NCBI GenBank assembly: GCA_019321725.1
Contig: CM033120.1
Coordinates: 13,856,278 to 13,920,277 of the forward strand
Direction of reading: 5' to 3'
DNA length: 64,000 nucleotides
From: Paulownia fortunei
Taxonomy: Eukaryota; Streptophyta; Magnoliopsida; Lamiales; Paulowniaceae
The notes below the pieces were generated by a model, which worked only from the letters and a program-made list of their open reading frames with translations, was not told the DNA's origin and did no database searches. A program made the position numbers and the translations under genes. Within the stretch, counting starts at the first letter, position 1, and every line of letters starts with the position of its first letter. Shown in pieces: positions 36,680 through 55,100 of the stretch.

Positions 36680-39600
36680 TGGCTGTGAGAAGATGAAGAA
36701 ATTGAACAAATCACAGCCCTTAAATGGTGCAAGCATTGTTGATTTGTTAATCGGCCCATTTGGATAGAAGATATCCTTGTCATGGTTCCATTTTTCAGTG
36801 TGCTATCTGCATTGTACAGATGAAACTCTGTAACAACTGTGTGTCCATAAAGAAAGAAGACCTCTCTTCTGTAAGATATCGTTTGTGTGTTTATTAGTAC
36901 ATTAGCGTATCTATTCTATTATACATAGGAAGAAAAGAATTCTAGATATATTATTCCAATTTCTCAAAAATTCCTAATGTATTTATATACAACCATTTAT
37001 TCTTTGGAATTTAGTTTTCATGCATTAAAAGTATAAGAAAAAAGCAAAAGCATGCTATTTGGCCGAAATAAAACTGTATGTTTTTTATTTCAAGTATTTA
37101 ATCACGAGTACTCGTATTTATGTGTGTGTATAATTTGTCATGTTAATTTTAGATAGAAGCTTAATAATAATTTTTTTCTTTATTATATTTCTATTGAGTT
37201 GAAGTATCTACTCTGAAATGAAATTATTAATATCTAATGTGAAAATAAGTACACTTGAAATAATAAAAAGATTCCAACTGATAATATTAATACATAGAAT
37301 TTTTTTTTCCATCAATTCTACTTGGAAAATTATTTTTTCCGTAATTATCACTAACATAATCCCAATTACTTATTTTAATTTTTTTGCAGTTTATAATGGT
37401 AAGAGTTAACATGTAAAATTATGAATTTCTAAAAATATTTTATTTTTTGATTAAAGAATATCGGGTGAGCACGAGTTTTATGCTAGTTAAGCTGTATATA
37501 AAGGTACTTAAAAATCCCAAAACTTTATAGTGCCAAAATAAAGATAAAAATACCGTAAAAAATTGAAGAAAAGAAATACTCTCAACAAATTTAGAAAGTA
37601 ATGCCATGATTGAATTAAGTGAGAGTGCAGGCCCCAATAAGCAAATTAAAGAAGACAAATTAATGGAAGCCAAATGGGGGTCAGAAATTTTAGGTAAATT
37701 AGTGCATGGCCCCAATAGTGCATTGGCACTTTCATTTTTGGCCCCGAGAAATGTACCCAATTGCATAGCTCATTGTATATCAGCCAATCCTTATTTTCTC
37801 CTTTGTGTTTGGATTGAAATATTCAAATTTAATTAAAAAAAATTGAAGTAAAAAAAAAGTAACTTTAATATTAGATATACTTGAACTCATAATAATTCAA
37901 CAAATAGCTTATTTAAAATCCATAATAATTCAAAATTATAGCAATAAATTAAAAAATTTAAATTTTTCAATATTTTACACACAGCATCGAATCTACACTT
38001 TATCCATATGTGTTACAATGGAATTACCGATAGTAACATATCCCAATTATAAGAATTTAATCGCAAGTATTTGAATAATTTCCGTATTTTTTTCTAATTC
38101 ACTTCCAGGAGTAACATTTTAATTTTACTTTACCAATTAGGGTAAATTTCCACGGTATCATGTTTATATTCTATCCACCTGATATATTTATATGTTCTTT
38201 TCATGAGAAGGAAGGCCTGATGGGCCGAGCTATCATGGATTGTGTCCGGAAGATCTTGGGCCTCGATGGACCGAACCGAAGAGTCAGTGGGCCGATGTGG
38301 CCCAAATCTTAAGGAAGGCCCAGCGTAAGATACTACTTTCGACGTCCACCAGGTCTGAAATTCACCTTTAATTGTGAGTTTCCACACAAAATCGAAAATT
38401 GCATTCCAAATTGTATTTTTCTATTTATCTAATTTAAATTTAATTGAATGTTAATTTGTTTAACAAAGTTAGTATTGAATAAAATTTGAGAGCAAATTCA
38501 TTGATATTTTATCCATTAATATATACATTTTAACTTAGGGGAGTATTTTAAAATTTTATTAAATTAAAGAAAGAGTGTGACATTTTGTAATGTTTCTTTC
38601 CACTCAAAATATAAGGTTTTGTTTGGTTTTATTTTTAGAATTACATTTTTCTTCTTTGAAAATGATAACACATTTGTTACTTGTATTTTCTGAAAATTAA
38701 TATCTCCATTTTTCAAAAATATCAATCATCTATTACAATATTTCAATAATCTTATAATATTTTTACTAACAATAATAAAATAATATTAATAAAATATTTA
38801 AAATTAATAATATACTAAAAAATACATTACATCATTTTTTCCAAACACAATATTAAAACACATTTTCATTCACCTTGCATTCTCCACTTTCTCAAATAAC
38901 ACCAAACAAATCCTAAACCTTTGATAGAGCGAATAAGAGATGTAACAATGACTAGGAGTTCTGCTTTTCCTTAAAGGTCTGTTGGAAAAGTCAGTTTTGT
39001 CTGCGGATTCAAGTACTGCTGATATAGATGTTAAAATAAGGCAACTGCCTAAGGCTGCTCTTTCTCGGCTCATTCACTGCAGTAGTTTGTGATTTCAAGA
39101 TGCCTAATAAGATGGGGGAAGAAAAATTCTATATTTAAAATATAAAATTATATTTTTTTTTTTAAAATTACAGTGAAAAAATCAATATAAAAATAATCAG
39201 ATAATATATAAATTCATACTAGATATACGAATAAAATATAAATATATAAATATTATTCAAAAATAAAAAATATGATTTATTTTAATATTATTTTTATATG
39301 AATTGTATTTATATTTATTTTTATATTATACAAAAATAATTTATATATAATTTTATATTATTTATTTATAATTATAATATAACTTAAAGATAACTATTTA
39401 ATAATTAGTATATTAATAATTTTTTAGATTTTTATTTTATTTTTGTATGATATTCCTTTAATATTTATAAATAATTTTAAATAAATTTTATATTATATTA
39501 TATTTAAATATTATAAATATTTATTATAATAAAATATTATTCATCAAGTATAATATATGTATTAAAAATTTCATCATAAAAATATAAAATATTACTTGTA

Positions 39601-40076
39601 TGATAAATCAAAATATTTTTTTAATAAATCATACACAAAAATACGAAATGAATATAATAAAAGTTTTAATAAGAGACCCCATTTTAACTAGATAAAAGAA
39701 TTCAACTTCTAATCTCGTGAACAGGCTTACATATCTGATTGAGACACGAACACATACTATTGAATATTTAAATAAATATGTTCGGACTTTTTCACGGTAA
39801 GAAGTAATCAATTAGTTTTCATTCTCGGAGTCCCACTCTCTCCGAAAGTTACAAGAGCCTGCGGTGGAAAGTCCTGACAAAGTTCTCTTCAGACTGGATC
39901 AGGGCTTCGGTTCTTTATTTTCTGATTCCACACTTTTGCGTTGATTTTTCTTCAATGGCTGCAGCTAAACTGCGACTCTGTTTTTCCTTTTTCTGAATTT
40001 ACATCTGGGCTTTTTTTTTTTTTTTTTTAATTTTTGGTTCTTTTGCTGTCTTCTGTGAGGATCAAAATTGAGAGAA
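36680..40076. other. Gene-poor DNA between RING-H2 and CDPK genes
   Basis: The first 200 bp or so is the RING-H2 3' UTR. About 38130-38360 is GC-richer, with repeated GGCCC/GGGCC motifs, and may be a decayed retrotransposon LTR. A MITE-like element lies at 38613-38922. 39120-39640 is extremely AT-rich. The last 200 bp, which include a T tract near 40010-40030, are the probable CDPK leader. No further gene is supported. Confidence 0.5.
38613..38922. mobile_element. MITE-like element with AAGGTTT...TGTTTGGT terminal inverted repeats
   Basis: The left end AAGGTTTTGTTTGGTTTTAT matches the reverse complement of the right end (ACCAAACAAATCCTAAACCT) with one short gap. The 310-bp interior is AT-rich and non-coding. 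Confidence 0.6.
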
Positions 40077-43663
<3,587 letters not shown>

Positions 43664-45313
43664 TATTGTTGACAACCTGAGCCCACATAATTCGAATCTA
43701 CACAAAGTTAATGCACTGATTGAATTTCTGAGCCCAGAATAGAAGAAATGTATCATTTCCCCTTCCATGTTGGAATTCGAAAATTTGAGACCCTATGTTA
43801 CTAGCTTGGCAGTAGAAATGTAGATATCATTCATAGCTGCACAAATTTCCCTTTCTCAGGTCACTCTGCAAAGTTTGAGTGTTCTCTTACACTAATGGTC
43901 TCATTGTACCCACATGTATTACCCAACTATGGATTTTGATAAAAAAACCATACCGTTGATTGTTTGACATCAATGCTACAATTTCTGATGACTTGGTATC
44001 GGCACAAAGTTATGGAAAACATGTCGCAGCAAATCTTTAAAATCATTTCTTCTGGCGCATCAGTTATCGGTAAGCGTCGAATTCGGGCAATGAAGGCAAC
44101 CTCTTATGATATTACACGGCATAGCACTGCAGCTCTAACATATTTACAAGTTGCTCCAGTTGATTCTGAATTCAGTTGCATTGTCAGGGTCAGGCACCAA
44201 CGACAATTCTATTAGAAGCTGACCTTTTAGATTTCTTCGTCATGAATATAACGGTTGGATCATACATCCCAAGTATCTCTCGAAAACTAAATATTAGACT
44301 TAAACCAGGAACTGGTGTTCAGAGACACCAGGGCACCTATTAAGCAAATGATCTTGCAAGTGGTTCCTCAAAACTCTTCTCACAGTTGACACAAATTGCA
44401 ACCATCCTTCTTAACCCCTTCCGATACTAACGATTTTCTACTTTGGTGGCCATTACACATTAAAAACCAAATTTATTTCAACAGGGAAGCTGGGTGCGGA
44501 ACAAGCATGAGAAAATATTCATTAGCTCATACACTTGGTCAGAGCCACCTTACATTACCAGTATGGTACCAGCCAAAATGTTCCAAGTACCCATCACCAG
44601 CACTCACTCAAAAGTGAACTACTGATGGCCACTGGATCATTAGGCGAGGGGTGGTGAAACACTTTGATCCAATGACAATGGATGAGAGTGGGTGTTTGCA
44701 CCAATTCCATTCAAGAATTACACGAACAATTGGATAACTTAACGAAATGAAGCAACGAGACACACAAGGTACACCAAATATAGTGAATGACTACTACTTC
44801 CATTCTTCTGCTGCAAACAATGAAGTTTTGAAAATAGTAGGAACTCTAGCGCTTTTCCACCACATATTGATTAGATCAAATCTTTCGAATAGTAAACCTA
44901 ACACCCACCAGAAAGGTCTATCTCACAGAAATGCAGGGGGCCAAAAAAGAGCCCAATATCACAGCATATCGGGTATGAACATACTTCGAAATAAGCAAAG
45001 CATCTAAAGGTGGAGAACACCAACGAATGAACTATGATTACAGCATAAAGAAAGGATAGAGAAATCATCAAGTGACTCACGTATCTTCTTTGCTAAATAG
45101 ATATGATCATTATTATTAAAAGACCAAATACAGTTGCAGTTCACTAAATACCCCATGGCATCATCAAGGGGTTGAATGAAAACTCAAACCAAACAAGGGG
45201 AAAATAGAAAAGTTCACAAAGGATCGCTCACAAATACTATAGGCTTCTCCAAATACCACACTTAAATATCCAAACATATAACTTTAACTACTGAACTTTA
45301 TGAATTTTGGGTC
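43664..45313. other. CDPK 3' UTR, intergenic, eIF1 3' UTR
   Basis: The CDPK 3' UTR probably ends near 43.95 kb, and the minus-strand eIF1 3' UTR enters from the right. Between them short frames such as 43964-44215 and 44747-45007 have no recognisable domain or splice context. The base composition is less AT-rich than in other gaps, so a non-coding transcript is possible but unsupported. Confidence 0.45.
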
Positions 45314-45652
45314 CTAGAAACCATGAATCTTGATCTGATCCTTCTTCACAATACCGGCACTGATTAGGAACTGAGAAACATTCTTGCGCTGATCACCTTG
45401 GAGCTGAATCACCTTGCCCAGCTCTTTGTCCAGGACAACGTTGCCGTTACAGCAGAACTCTTTCTTGAGATTTTTAAGGATCTTTTCGTAGCTGAATTCC
45501 TTCCTCAGCCCTTGCACAGTCGTCAAGCTTTTCTTTCCATTCCTCTGTTGTATGCGTATATGCACATATTCCTTGGCCCCTGGGGCACCCGAGTCCTTGG
45601 CCTCAGCAAAGGGATCAAAAGCAGTTGGAATTTGGACGTCTAGATCAACCAT
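45314..45652 (-). CDS. Translation initiation factor eIF1 (SUI1), 112 residues
   Basis: eIF1 binds the 40S subunit and enforces start-codon choice. The single coding exon starts MVDLDVQIPTAFDPFAEA, the conserved plant N-terminus, with Val at position 2 where Ser is common. The SUI1 fold follows: YVHIRIQQRNGKKSLTTVQG, FSYEKILKNLKKEFCCNGNV, then IQLQGDQRKNVSQFL and the invariant end IKIHGF. Length and content are complete for the family. The leader is spliced (see next entry). eIF1 is normally encoded by several near-identical plant genes, so this is one paralogue. Confidence 0.97.
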   Translation of the reverse strand: MVDLDVQIPTAFDPFAEAKDSGAPGAKEYVHIRIQQRNGKKSLTTVQGLRKEFSYEKILKNLKKEFCCNGNVVLDKELGKVIQLQGDQRKNVSQFLISAGIVKKDQIKIHGF

Positions 45653-46426
45653 GAAACTTGCTGGATGGGAACTTAATCACCAAGATCGGAACGCGTTTTA
45701 CTGCCAAGAGCTACATAAATTGCACGATAATCATTAGGACCACAAAAAACAAGTACATAAAAAATAAAATAAAATTTTAAAAAAAAAGTCAACATAGCGT
45801 TGAAGGGGGTAATCAACTCTCAACTTGATACAAGATGAAAATTATATTTCAGACAACTCTGAAGTAATACTCCTACAAAAGTTTCATACACCGAATTCAT
45901 GTTTTTGGTTTTATCTGTTTCGACTACACATATATAACCAGATAATTTTTTTAAAAACAGATTAATTTCAAATCCTTCAAGCTCTCAATCCATAACTTCA
46001 CATAAAGAAAGGGATGTGATCCATAGTAATCACAGCAGGAAATCCGACCAACAACAGGCTATGAAGGATCACAACAGTCGTGTAATAGACCCCACAATCT
46101 ATAACTGTATTATTTAGATCACCCCGATCAACAAGGCCATGATCGCAAGAAAAAATCAAGAGTCCACCATCCTAAAAATCAAAACTTGATCAAATATGAT
46201 CGAAAATTAAAATGATTGCAAAAACCCAGATCAACAACTTAACATCACATCTTAGTATCAATAACACAGTATCATTTAAGCTCTACCGGAAGAGATCTGC
46301 GAAACAAGAATCAATCCAGAAGAGAAAAAGAAGAGGCTATGTCTAACAGAAAAGACATACCTTGCAAATAGATACTTTCAAGAATTCTAATTTGAGAAGG
46401 AATGAGCTTTGGGGGGTCAATTTATA
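45653..46426 (-). promoter_or_regulatory. eIF1 spliced leader and TATA box
   Basis: A donor GCAAG|GTATGT at 46361/46360 and an acceptor CTTGGCAG ending at 45701 define a 660-nt intron in the 5' UTR, an arrangement typical of highly expressed plant translation genes. TATAAATT on the minus strand at 46419-46426 places the transcription start near 46395. Leader exon 2 is 45653-45700. Confidence 0.7.
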
Positions 46427-46439
46427 GACGAAAATGAGT

Positions 46440-49104
46440 GGAAAAGGAGAGGCGGTTGCCTTATTTTCATTGCTACATTAAACCACGGTTTAACCTTCTA
46501 TCCTCACCACGGTTAGTTTAGGCGTTCCAATACAAAATCGGCAGGGAAAATGAACGGACGGGATTGAAAGGCCAAGATTTGATCCGATCAAGTAACGATG
46601 AGGTACGCGTAGATTCAACGCACTGGGACAAAGCTTTCGGGCAAGGCGGTATATATTTTGAGTGGGCCTCAGTTTCTGTGGTGCTGAGAAACATCCAGAT
46701 GGATCAGGACAGCTTTTACCACAAAGCAAAAGCGCATATTTTAAGGCTGACTCCTGACGCGATGTCTTAAGGTATAATAAACGCACGCTCTTGGAATTAC
46801 GTGACCTGCACGCGTTGTCTAATTGGATAAATCTCATTTGTTTTGTTCGTTTTAAAAATAGAAATACGTGCTGAAATTGAATTTAAAATTTAAAATTTTA
46901 TTTTATTTTTATGAAATTTGTATAATATGTTTAATTTCAGTTATTTTATTATTTTATTTTTTTAATTATTTTGTTATTTTTTTTATTTAAAAAAATCAAC
47001 TAATATTATGGAATCGAAAAACAGAAAAGGCATATTTTTAGGGTATTGAATTTTTAATTTACCAAAATTTCAACTGAATTTGATAATTGAATAAAAAACT
47101 CAGAGATTTTTAGTTTATCGAAATTTTTCGATTTAAGTTGCAAGGAAAATGATGATAAATTATTGTGTGGTTATGATATGATCGTATTATTACTTAGTTA
47201 CAACTTGCAAAGCACATATTAATCCTTTCTTTTAATTGCTCTCTATTTTCAAATTGGATAAGAAGTTGGAAATAAAAAATTTAAAAAATAGTTTATGTAT
47301 ATTTACAGATCTACCTTGACAATGGTGATGGAGAAATTCTGGAGACCCTTTGATTTTATGATTAATAGCTACTCTTTATTTTCAAAATTATTGCTCCTAT
47401 ACAAAAATTTAATTATTTGAAATTCAAACTAACAAATCATATAGTTTTCTTTTTGTAGTTTTTCAAATCATATTTATTTCTTAAAATTGTTGTTACTATG
47501 AAAAAATTTCTATTGCAATTTCGTATTACATCTTGTATTATATATTTCAAATACCCACATGTATATAATCAATTTTAAGTATATATTTTAAATATATATA
47601 TATATATATGTAATTTGCAACACAAAAATTCCAATAAAATACTAGAAGGGATTGGATTGGAAAGTACCACAAGTATGAGAAATTAGACCCAATACCTATA
47701 ACTTCTGTTTTACAAAGATTTTCATTAGCAAAATTTGGGTTATCATTTTCTGGCAAGTATATCCACTCTTTTCTAGATTTATTGTACAATTTTCTGGTAA
47801 TCATCAATGTTATTTAAAATCATTCAAATAATTTTAATTAAAAAAAACTGAGTAAATTACTTATTATTACATTTTTTGGGTACAATTTTGTGGCCTATCT
47901 AAGTTTTACTTTTCTTCTTCAGCAGCAGTTCATCTTCATCACAAGATACTGTGGAGGGATGGATGACATTACAACAGCAGACGTAGTACCTTGGGGACCA
48001 CTTGTTTTATTAGTAAACTAATGTAGGCAAAACATGACGGTTCCAGAACTCTCCGTGTAAGTGTCTAAAATGGACAAAGAATGTATTTCTCATCTGAAGC
48101 TACAGATGTGATTGTACAATTATGTTCAAACACAGAAGTCCGCAGCAAATATTTTCTGTGCATGCACCTACTACTATTTGTATTTTCTTTTTTTATTTCC
48201 CAAAATATTTTTTTTTTATTAAAGTAAAATCATTTCAATTATTTTCCTTCAACAATATTTTTCTAGCAAAATACATCTTTTCTTCCCAAAATATCATCAA
48301 AAAATCCTATTTATTATTATAAATGCATATATATATATTATATTATATAAAATAATAATATGAATCAAGACAAAATCCCACCAGCACACTAGCCATAACA
48401 TTTATATAGTGAAAAATATTTTCTTCAAAATAAAATCAAACACAATTTTTTCAAAATACACTAAATCACCTCTTCCAAATTAAAAACAACATACTACACA
48501 TTCTCCAATCATCTCCCAAAATACATTCCTGCAAAATATCACCCAAAAAGACCCCAAAACAAAACCAAGCACCAACGGGATCTCTTACACCGGACATTAA
48601 CCCTTATTTTCTCCTCTCTTTTCCTGTGCCAGCAGAGATATGCTATTCAACTTCACCAGTTCAATACTAAAGGAAACGCATATATTATTTAATATACAGG
48701 ATCACAAAGAACAGTAATATGACGTGATGAGGAGGCTGAAGGGCAAAAGTTTAGTTATAATTAAAGGGCCAGAATACATATGCGAATGTTATCGTTCCAC
48801 TCAATAAAACAAGAAGGAATATACTAAAAAGTCCACTTTCCGTAGACAAACATTCATTAGGAATGTCCAAACAACAGGCCACAAATCTCGATCCTAACAG
48901 ATTGGTGGAATTGTTGTTGGGGACATATTACATGTTTCCACCGTTATTGAGACCCTTCACAGATGAGGAAAAGTATACTTTCCCAAGGCATTCAGCACAT
49001 TGCACACAATCAATCTCAAGGACGCATACATCTCGTGCCAAGAGATGTCTGGAAGATGAGGAAATTTTGAGAAACCACTAAGCTGACTCATTTCTTCGCT
49101 AAGT
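46440..49104. other. eIF1 upstream region, AT-rich intergenic DNA, aconitase 3' UTR
   Basis: 46440-46850 is GC-richer promoter DNA with spurious open frames. 47597-47610 is an AT dinucleotide repeat. About 48400-48590 has CCCAAAATACATTCC and CAAAACCAAGCACC motifs like the intron element at 26191-26438 and is probably another MITE. From about 48700 the sequence is probably the aconitase 3' UTR on the minus strand. No gene is supported. Confidence 0.5.
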
Positions 49105-52100
49105 TCATTGTTTGGTTAAATTCCTCATGACATATTGAAGGATGCCTCCATGGTCAAAGTATGCCAGTTCAACCTGCAGAAGCAATTAAATGACTTGTAA
49201 GCCATTATCAGATGGACAGTGGAATAGCTCAAGATCACACATTTTCTTAAGCTCTTCTTCATGTCTATAGATTTGATCGACCATCTAACATAACTACAGA
49301 TTAGAGCAGCAATCATTAACTGTTCATCATTCTGCCTTATAAATCCTTGCCTTTATAGAAAAGCCATTATTTCCATTGTTTCTTACTCTAAAACACAAGA
49401 ATCAACAAGGGCTTATGCAGAAACAAGGTGCCTGGTGTGTACCTCTGTGTCAAAGCGTAAGGTACATGTAAAAGATTTTCCATCATCAGTTGTAATGGTA
49501 ATATCTTGTCCGGGCCTTATATCGCTTGCTTTTGTTGGAAGGTCTATCGTGTAGCGCTCATGACCCGTCAAACCAAGAGTATCCGCATCCTCACCGGGCT
49601 TGAAGCAAAGTGGAATAATACCCATCCCAACCAAGTTACTGCGGTGAATCCTCTCAAAACTTTTGGCAATCACTGCTTTTACACCCTGATTTGCCAAAAT
49701 AAAAGATCACCACAAAGTTAATCACTGGCCATCGGATAAAACAAAACATCTGGAAAACACCACCCAAATTTGCAATTACCACTCACCTGTAGCATTGGCC
49801 CCTTGGCAGCCCAATCTCGAGAACTACCACTTCCATATTCTGCTCCAGCCAGAACAATGGTATCCTGCCCGGCTGACTTGTATCTCTGGAAAGCATGTAC
49901 TCAAGTCATTAGATAACTGGCAACAATAAAGGTGTCACATGAGCTGCAGTCAAATCTGTTGTACTTTTTTTTTTCTTCTCTTTTTATTTTTTATTTTTTT
50001 TTGTGTGGGGGATGGGGGTGGTGAAATCTGCTTTACATAAGATTACAAGAATTTTATTTTTTGTTTCCCGTGTGTGCCAGCTGCCTGTGGAAGAAGAAGC
50101 ATTGAATGCTAAGTCATCAAAGCCTACCATTGCGGCATCATACACGTAAAGTTTCTCCCCTGTTGGAATATGAATGGTCTTTGGGCCCACTTCTCCATTT
50201 AATAATTTGTTTACTATTCGAATATTGGCAAAGGTACCCCTAGCCATCACTTCATCGTTGCCACGACGGCTACCGTAAGAATTAAATTCCTTCCTGTCAA
50301 CCCCACGCTCCATCAAGTACTTTGCAGCTGGGCTGTCCTTGTGGATACTTCCAGCGGGAGAGATATGATCTGTAGTGATACTGTCTCCGAACAACAGCAA
50401 GCAATAAGCATCCCTCACTCCACGGGGACCAGGTGGGTCCATAGTCATGCCATTGAAATATGGAGGCTTGTGGATGTACGTTGAGTCAGGGTCCCACGCA
50501 TAAAGACTTGATGAAGGTACTGATAACTGATTCCAGATTCGATTGCCCTTTGTGATGGCTTCATAAGTGCTCTTAAACATTTCAGGAAGCACACTAGATT
50601 GAACAACCTACACAAACATTTTTTCTTGTTCAAATTTGATTTATGCACAAAAAAAGGATAGCCAGATTGAATATAATACAAATCAAGAAAATTACAATTA
50701 CCTCAGCAATTTCTTCGCTGGTAGGCCAGATATCCTTGAAATAAACACTTTTTCCATCTTTTCCAGTTCCAAGTGGTTCTTTCTCAAAGTCAATGTCAAC
50801 CTGGAATATACCGCACCAGAGGGATGTAATAACTAAGAAAGAGCTTGAAACTTCATCAACTAACTGTAAGACTTCTTTTAGAAACACAAACACAGCATAA
50901 ACTATGGATCACAACTGATGGCAATTGCAGAAGTAAACTTACACTTTAAGGTGCATCAATGATATCCCACCAGAGCAAACCTCTTTAACCCTCAATTTAC
51001 CTAGCCCCCTACAACATCCCTCCACTCCACTCCACTAAAGAGCACAAATGACTACCTTGTAAAATAAATTGACCTTGACATTGGACCAGCATACATGCAG
51101 CTGAGTCTTACAATGATGGAAAGACCGGGCCATATGTAATTATTGTGACCACAACCTAAAAGCCAGTTAAATAAATTCTCAAAATTATTTCCGGTTTTAG
51201 AGTTCTCGATACATAGATAGCCATAGGTGCCCTACAAAAATCAAAGGCATACCGTGCCAGCAAGTGCATAGGCCACAACCAATGGAGGTGAAGCAAGATA
51301 GTTTGCTCTAGTCAGTGGATGAACACGACCTTCAAAGTTCCGATTTCCAGAAAGTACAGCAGCAGCAACAAGGTCTGGAAATAAAACCCCAGAAGTTCAT
51401 AAATATATAGCAATTAAGCCATTGACAAGGAACTATAAAATTACAGCTAAGAGAAGATCCGAATTCTGTTCTCCAAAATAAATGAATGTTCCATGTTCAG
51501 CCTAAGTTTATCAGCAATTTAAAATGGCTATGCACAGTACAAGCATGGTTCAAGATTTCCCAAATTCTAAATCTAAAGATCCAATGGTTCATTTTCAAGG
51601 ACATGATTAAGAACAAAAGGATGTCTAGTGTTTGCCTTGTTCAAATAACCACTATCAATAACATTTCTTTTAATCCAGCCAAGATGCCCAACATTTATAA
51701 AACTCTTCAAGAAGCAATGGCTTCTAATACTATTCTGGAAGTATGGTTCCAGAAAGCTTGTCGTATATTTATTATATATTAGAAAAATGCATTATAGGGC
51801 TGCAAAACAACTTTACTCTCCAAATTAATATTCCTGGTACATGGGTTAGGGGATTGAGGGAAAAACCATTTCCATCTTTAGACAGCAGAAAACTTTATCC
51901 AATACTATTTCCAAGTTCCACCCATAGAAAGAATCGTCATCACAACTTCAAGTTCTTCTAATCAAATATAAGATTCACTAATGCCAGTTCACACTGACTA
52001 ATAAGATGCACGTACTAAGAATAGATAACTGAAGATGGGATCAAAATTTTCTAAAAAATATCTTTTTTTACCAAAATACATCAAAGAAAAGTGAAGCATG

Positions 52101-55100
52101 TAGGAAACATACCATTGTCTGTTATAGCAGAAGCAACTGATTCATCAAGATCTCCAGAATTACCAATACAAGTTGTGCAACCATAGCCGACAATATGAAA
52201 GCCTTGCTGATTCAAGTACTTTTGCAGGCCACTACAAGAGGTCATAAAACAAATTCAGTGCCTAACACCATGGTGGTATCACCTTAGGATATGCAATGAG
52301 ATTCAAAGGATCAAACCTATACCTCTGGAGCAGATATTTTGTTACAACTCCAGAACCTGGGGCAAGACTAGTTTTTACCCACGGTTTCACCTGTCCAATA
52401 ATCATCAAACCACATGTCAGGAAAAGCTAAGCTGTATACATGGATATTATGATCAGAGTGAAAATCCAGCTGAAGACTTTACCATAGGAAAGCTGAGTGT
52501 AAATGAATACAAAAAAGAACCTACAGATGACAAGCAAAGCAGATCCTGAAAAAGCCAATACTAACCTCTAACCCTAGTTCACACGCCTTCTTTGCAACAA
52601 GACCAGCTCCAAGCATCACACTTGGGTTCGACGTGTTTGTGCAACTTGTAATAGCTGCAATAACAACACTTCCATGCTTGAGTTCTGCAGGCTGCCCATG
52701 GAATGAAAACTTTACAACTTTCCCCTGTTCGTCCTTTGGTACAGCAAACCCCTACATGAATACAAGCAAGAAGTTAAATTGATTTTTTCTTTTGTGAAAA
52801 AAAATAAATCATCACAAGATTATAAAAACAGATAAAAATAATAATAAATAAGCTTATACAACTTCCACACAACAAATCAATGTATACGCCAACTCAAATT
52901 ATTTGTTGCCGTAAAAGCTGTTTCTTGTGTGTTGTCATATATTTTATTGTCCCACAGACTTGATCTTGTAAAAGTTCAGCACATAATGTTCAGGAGTGCA
53001 TCAAAAAGACTTTACATCTTACCTTGAAACCAACTTTATTGTCCAGACAAGAATGCCAATCAGCCTTCATGTCTTTTAGAGGAACCCGATCGTGAGGCCT
53101 AATGTCACAAAGTAAAAATTCATTCATCCAAATGAATACATTTATTCTACGAAGAAAGTGGAAGCATTAGGAGTTCAATGGTAAGGCCCAAGTGGCATTA
53201 TAATAAGAATACCTTTTAGGTCCTGAAATACAGGGTTCAACATCAGCAAGATCCAACTCCAGATAAGATGAGTACACTCTCTCTTGTTGAGGCTGTATGG
53301 TGGATATCATTCCAGTAAGCTCATATTTATGTCGTTCAACTTCATTGATCAGCATGGAGAGCAACAAATGATAAGTTGAAACAATTTACCTCATTGTAGT
53401 CCACAAACATATTGTTTGCACGTAGGTACGCCTCAATCATTGCTACCTAGCCAAGTTAAAGTAAAAAATGCCAGACTTGGAATCAAAACACGTGAACACA
53501 TTCTGAACACCAAAATATGATACAAAAAAATGTATAACTAACCGTCTCATCACTTCTTCCAGTCAATTTAAGGTATTGTAGCGTGACATGATCCACAGGG
53601 AAGAATCCCATGGTTGCTCCATACTCGGGAGACATATTTGCAATAGTTGCTCTATCAGCTAATGATAATTGACCCATGCCTTCACCTATACGCATGGAAA
53701 AGAGTATATACAGCTAAGACAACAGAAGAGAAGCACAGAGAACTTTTCAAGCATTCCAAAGAAGAGAGTTACCATAAAACTCAACGAACTTTCCAACCAC
53801 ACCATGCTTTCTCAAAATTTGGGTCACAGTCAAAACCAAATCAGTTGCAGTAACTCCATCGCGCAATTTTCCAGACAACTTAAAACCAACAACACCGGGC
53901 AGAACCATGCTCATTGGCTACCAAGTTTGCAGGAGCAAAAGAAGATTAGCATTAAAAAAAATTCTACGATACAAAACAAATGCTGAAAGAGTAAGATAAT
54001 AAACATTAATAACTACATAAATGTAAACTCAAACTATCTCTATCCATAGTGAAAGAGGCAACCTTAAATAGAAAAACTGCATAACATATGCCAGACTGAG
54101 TGTATGAAGAGAAACAAGTTCTGAAAAAATGAAAAATGAATGAGGTAAAAGCATTGCACGAAATTAAGCCAAGCATAAATGTGGCGTATTGATTGCCTTT
54201 TTCTAATGAATCCATTACACATGACTAGCTGAGATATGCCAACGGTAATCTTTGTCAAAAAAAATTCTTCGCAGACATGTAAAATATTTTGCAAGACCGA
54301 ATGATAGAACATTTTCAAAGCAAGAGAGCACAGGTACCTGGCCAAGCATCGCTGCCTCTGCTTCAATTCCTCCAACTCCCCATCCAGCGACACCCAATCC
54401 ATCAATCATGGTTGTATGAGAGTCAGTTCCGACAACACTATCTGGGTACAGAATGCCCTCAGTGTTGAAAACAACCCGTCCAAGATATTCTAGATTCACC
54501 TGGAAAATTATTAAAGCATTTCATCAACGCCAAAAGGTACAAAATACATGTATCCACAGATTGTCTGGATATTCAAGCACATCCTACCTACAATATCAAG
54601 CTAAATACACCTTGCACATGTTTGAAGATGCACAAACTTCACAAATATAGATTAAATTATACCTGATGGACAATACCAGAACCAGGAGGAACGACAAGCA
54701 TATTGCGGAAGGCCGTGGATCCCCATTTAAGAAATGCAAACCTCTCCTTGTTTCTCTTGAATTCAAGGTCCATGTTGGCCTGCACAGCGTTTTCTGATCT
54801 GGCCACGTCAACCTGAACAGAGTGGTCGATGACAAGGTCCACAGGAACCTGGACACAACATTATTATAACATATGACAGCAATGAGTGAGGGAAATTCTA
54901 TCAGGACCAGTTATAATCTTTAACTAAAATAAAAGTATCAAGCAGATATGCAAGGAATTTTATTTCCTTTTCCTCTTAACCACACATTTCAAATAAATTT
55001 CTTGTTTACAATTAACTACAACCAAGAAAACGTATGATGCCGGCAATGTCCTCTATGCATCATAAAATAAAATGTTTGCTATTGCCAGCATACTGCAAGA

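Noticed and set aside
38130..38387. Possible solo LTR with repeated GGCCC motifs
   Set aside because: No clear TG...CA ends, target-site duplication, or internal retrotransposon sequence.
46490..46837. 115-codon minus-strand frame and 68-codon plus-strand frame upstream of eIF1
   Set aside because: No recognisable domain; the overlapping frames lie in GC-richer promoter DNA, where stops are rarer.
47900..48040. Short plus-strand frame containing DDITTADVVPWGPLVLLVN after a pyrimidine-rich CTTCAG
   Set aside because: It looks like a possible terminal exon, but no upstream exon or homologous protein could be identified.
49443..52751. Idea that the aconitase could act as an IRP-type RNA-binding switch with IREs nearby
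   Set aside because: No IRE-like CAGUGN hairpin was noticed in the window and plants are not known to use this system.
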